This document shows positions 61,489 to 64,000 of a stretch of DNA of 64,000 nt, piece after piece. The notes below the pieces were generated by a model. That model did not search any database, was not told the origin of the DNA, and saw only the letters and a list, made by a program, of their open reading frames with translations. Positions within the stretch are counted from its first letter, which is position 1. Every line of letters begins with the position of its first letter. A program made the translations under genes and the position numbers. Origin of the DNA: Siphonodentalium dalli (Eukaryota > Mollusca > Scaphopoda > Gadilida > Siphonodentaliidae). Where the stretch lies: contig CP136066.1 in assembly GCA_032622095.1 (NCBI GenBank), positions 51,918,109 to 51,982,108 on the forward strand, in the 5' to 3' direction.

Positions 61489-61969
61489 TTGTTTAACGGG
61501 TTAGTATCAATTAAGGTTGATAAACTGTGTCATTGTTAGCATTAACACGATAATTAGTTATCCAAAACATGCATACATAATACGTCCAGGTCACTCAATT
61601 ATAGAAATTGCTTCGGTGTCATTGTTATAACAACATTACGTAATAACCACTTATCACTCCATTCACACTTACGATCATTTTGTATACCAAAAACTCCAGT
61701 TAGCACCGATGATGTAACATTATATCACTGCTATTGTATCAGTTGATAGGTTCAGACAAGTTCGATGTTTAGAAAATAGATAATGTGCAGGTGTTCACTT
61801 GACAAGAGATTTTGTACACTCAATCACAGACCAAGGAGAAGTACTGTGTAGACAGGTCTTGTCGGTAAGAGAGTCAGACGAGAAGTGAAGGCTCGGCTAT
61901 TAAAACATAGTAATGCGATAGCGAACATCAAACGAGTCTGCGCACGCATATCTGTCAAAGGATACAATG
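61489..61969. other. Intergenic DNA, no gene seen
   Basis: AT-rich; nothing recognised. Confidence 0.4.
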
Positions 61970-62057
61970 GCAGTCATTGGTCAATTTATCCCCGGTGTCA
62001 GCTCAGTACAATAGCAGTCATTGGTCAATTTATCCCCGGTGTCAGCTCAGTACACAA
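61970..62057 (+). repeat. 44-bp tandem duplication
   Basis: 'gcagtcattggtcaatttat' and following bases occur at 61,970 and 62,014, identical over about 41 bases. Confidence 0.95.
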
Positions 62058-62090
62058 TCGGCACGAAGCCGGAGGTCATAATTACTCTTA

Positions 62091-62620
62091 CGAATGAAGA
62101 GCGTTGAACATATACGAAATTATTACACGAATGAACTGAAATTTATATTTCACATCTTACCAACAACAGATACAGACATAGTCATAGTGTTATACTATCT
62201 TACATGTACCCATGCTATGACATCATTCGAAGGGGCAATACACTCAAGGAGTTAAAGTGACACGAAACAAGGGACGTGATGTAATATTGGTGTTTGAATC
62301 TTAAAGGAACACAAGACACTCTAAAGGGACACTCATTATGAATGAATGTTAACAATACAAGCGCACGAATGAAGAGCGTTGAACATATACGAAATTACTA
62401 CACGAATGAACTGAAATTTATATTTCACATCTTACCAACAACAGATACAGACATAGTCATAGTGTTATATTATCTTACATGTACCCATGCTATGACATAC
62501 TTAAAGGGGGATAATGCACACACGGTGTGTGGAATGTTAAAGTGACACGAGGTAAGGGACGTTATGTAATATTGGTGTGTGAATATTAAAGGAGCATTCT
62601 CGCTATACAAACCCCCCTCC
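62091..62620 (+). repeat. 275-bp tandem duplication
   Basis: Copy 1 starts at 62,091 and copy 2 at 62,366 ('cgaatgaagagcgttgaaca'). The first ~130 bases differ at only about two positions; the remainder is diverged with indels but still recognisable ('ttaaagtgacacga', 'atgtaatattggtgt'). Confidence 0.9.
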
Positions 62621-62666
62621 CCACTTATAGATATATAACGAAGACGAGAATAACATGTTGATGAAG

Positions 62667-62672
62667 TTTATT
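62667..62672 (-). terminator. Poly(A) signal of the ATPase gene
   Basis: AATAAA on the minus strand, five bases beyond the stop codon. Such close spacing is common in compact viral or Polinton-type genes. Confidence 0.6.
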
Positions 62673-62677
62673 GAAAT

Positions 62678-64000
62678 TTAATCATTGTCTGAATCTTCGA
62701 CCGTTAGATTTACTTCTAAGAGTTTCTTGAATTTTCTCATAGCTTCATCTGCAGCCCATTCATTATTATATCCGCGTTTGGTCAGTTTGACCATTTTCTT
62801 CATGATCGTGTTATGTATGGGTGATGTTTTCAATCGATACTGGTATTCTATTAATCGTCTATAACTTTTGCGAAACAGAGCAAACTCTGTGTCGATGGTA
62901 TCCTCTTTTCCCGACATGCTCTCATCTCCCGAAATGCTCTCTTCTTCTTTCACATCATTGGTGACGCGTTTCATCATACTTTTGAATGTGTCCATCTCGT
63001 TGACACATCGCGCAGCTTTCTTAAGACCGAATACCGTTCTACTACCGACGACATTACCATCTTTTGAATCTGATAGCGTTCCCCGTTCATCTTCATCTGT
63101 ATCTTCTCCGAAGAGAGTTGTTTTTGTCTCGGACATAACTCCGTGTTCATCCGGGTCCTCAGTTAATTTTCGTTTTAACTTATTTTCTTGACACCAGTTT
63201 TTTACGTGTCTCTGAACATCATAATGATCTGCGAACAAAAGCCCGCATTCATTACAAGGGTACGACATGTCTTCTCGAATGTCTATGGTTTGACGGTTCT
63301 TCTTATTAATTTCATCGAGCTCACCAAGTGGCCGTATGTCGTTAGTATAGTCATTATGTTGACCCTGTGGCACAATATAATTATATGTTATGCCCTTCTG
63401 TTGACCAGGGAGTTCTCTGTCATCATATTTCATCGCATTCTGTTGACCCTGGGTCTCAGTGTCTTTTGTATGTTTTTTCATCCCATTCTGTTCATCTGGG
63501 TGTTCTCTGTCTTTTTGGAGATTATATTTCATGCCATTCCATTCACCCCTATGTTGGTTCGTGTCCTCTTTTAGTACATTCTGTCGCAGACGTAATGTGT
63601 CCGGTGTTGCGGCTTTTAAATCCACCAGTAGGTAACCGTACGGTTCACTCGTCGCTTCCGAAAACTCTCGAACCATACGCTGAGGACATTCAGGATACAT
63701 CTGTCTTGATAATGTTGAAATTAATCCCTTGTCGATTGGGTTATTGAACAATACCAAATATTGACAATTTCGTCGTTGCGTTGGATCTTTGTTGTAGTAG
63801 AAATTCTGGTTCAAACTTATCAAAGATAAGTTCAAATGGTGACTTCCTTCGGAATGCAAATCATTAACTCTCTGGTCTTTTGATGAAGTTTGCATCAAGT
63901 CATCGAGTATAACTAGATTTTTATACCGGGGGTTGATAAGAGAATCCAAGTTTGCTGGTATTCCTCGTATAAAGTTGACCTGAGGGGTGACGGTATACTT
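62678..64000 (-). CDS. Polinton/adintovirus-type packaging ATPase fused to a C2HC-finger tail (5' partial)
   Basis: Open from the window edge (no in-frame stop between 63,949 and 64,000) to TAA at 62,680-62,678: 440 residues of an incomplete protein. Residues 28-36, NLVILDDLM, are the Walker B strand. SEGSHHLNLSLISLNQNFYY (about 50-69), QYLVLFNNPID and LSRQMYP, then PYGYLLVDLKAATPDTLRLR (about 120-139), follow the order typical of FtsK/HerA-fold DNA-packaging ATPases of Maverick/Polinton elements and adintoviruses. These pump the element's DNA into capsids. Walker A would lie outside the window. Residues about 150-235 are a degenerate repeat ('Q(Q/E)NGMKY'-like every 13-17 residues). Residues 249-270 form C-x2-C-x12-H-x4-C within YPCNECGLLFADHYDVQRHV. 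An acidic linker and a helical module (FALFRKSYRRLIEYQYRLKT) complete the tail. There is no intron and no frameshift, so this copy may be young. Confidence 0.85.
   Translation of the reverse strand, partial: KYTVTPQVNFIRGIPANLDSLINPRYKNLVILDDLMQTSSKDQRVNDLHSEGSHHLNLSLISLNQNFYYNKDPTQRRNCQYLVLFNNPIDKGLISTLSRQMYPECPQRMVREFSEATSEPYGYLLVDLKAATPDTLRLRQNVLKEDTNQHRGEWNGMKYNLQKDREHPDEQNGMKKHTKDTETQGQQNAMKYDDRELPGQQKGITYNYIVPQGQHNDYTNDIRPLGELDEINKKNRQTIDIREDMSYPCNECGLLFADHYDVQRHVKNWCQENKLKRKLTEDPDEHGVMSETKTTLFGEDTDEDERGTLSDSKDGNVVGSRTVFGLKKAARCVNEMDTFKSMMKRVTNDVKEEESISGDESMSGKEDTIDTEFALFRKSYRRLIEYQYRLKTSPIHNTIMKKMVKLTKRGYNNEWAADEAMRKFKKLLEVNLTVEDSDND

Noticed and set aside
62868-63747. Plus-strand open frames of 107-128 codons opposite the ATPase
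   Set aside because: Shadows of the minus-strand coding sequence; no coding pattern of their own.

Overview
The window is eukaryotic and most likely from a marine invertebrate. It has spliced genes (candidate coding exons with GT/AG borders), AT-rich intergenic DNA, many foldback and MITE-type elements, a decayed LINE and a Maverick/Polinton-type packaging ATPase. Repeats rich in 'ggccataactct' and in 'gaccttgacc'/'ggtcaaggtca' suggest a lophotrochozoan, probably a mollusc. That placement is inference. There are no bacterial operons, and I saw no rRNA, tRNA or CRISPR.

Layout. 0.5-1.55 kb: minus-strand LINE reverse-transcriptase C-terminal remnant. 2.25-2.8 kb: three phase-compatible minus-strand exons that would encode a juxtamembrane, transmembrane and cytoplasmic segment. 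5.4-11.6 kb: an old, diverged relative of the downstream array, with one copy of a signal-peptide exon at 5685-5772. 12,085-38,900: a direct tandem array of an 8,078-bp unit, three complete copies and one cut short by a 100-N gap. Each copy begins with a TTAA-flanked piggyBac-like MITE and carries the signal-peptide first exon with a TATA box. The units also contain a second candidate exon, a long palindrome, an 85-bp duplication and further MITEs. 39,001-45,480: a GC-rich satellite of about 142 bp (about 45 monomers) with higher-order structure. It abuts a minus-strand pseudogene at 45,481-46,029.

46-58.3 kb is repeat-dense: foldback elements, TTAA- and TA-flanked MITEs, G-run elements, and a 656/661-bp inverted repeat holding two identical convergent copies of one terminal coding exon. 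58.7-59.7 kb has a minus-strand first-exon candidate. 61.2-64 kb contains a decayed coding fragment, two tandem repeats, and the one long convincing ORF. That ORF is a 5'-truncated Polinton/adintovirus-type FtsK/HerA-like ATPase fused to a degenerate repeat linker, a C2HC finger and a conserved-looking C-terminal module.

Most open frames longer than 60 codons, including those up to 330 codons in the satellite, are not genes. The main story is structural. An 8-kb segment carrying a secreted-peptide exon was amplified in tandem, apparently by recombination at piggyBac-like MITEs. The array and the neighbouring satellite are separated by an assembly gap that opens at the tip of a long palindrome.
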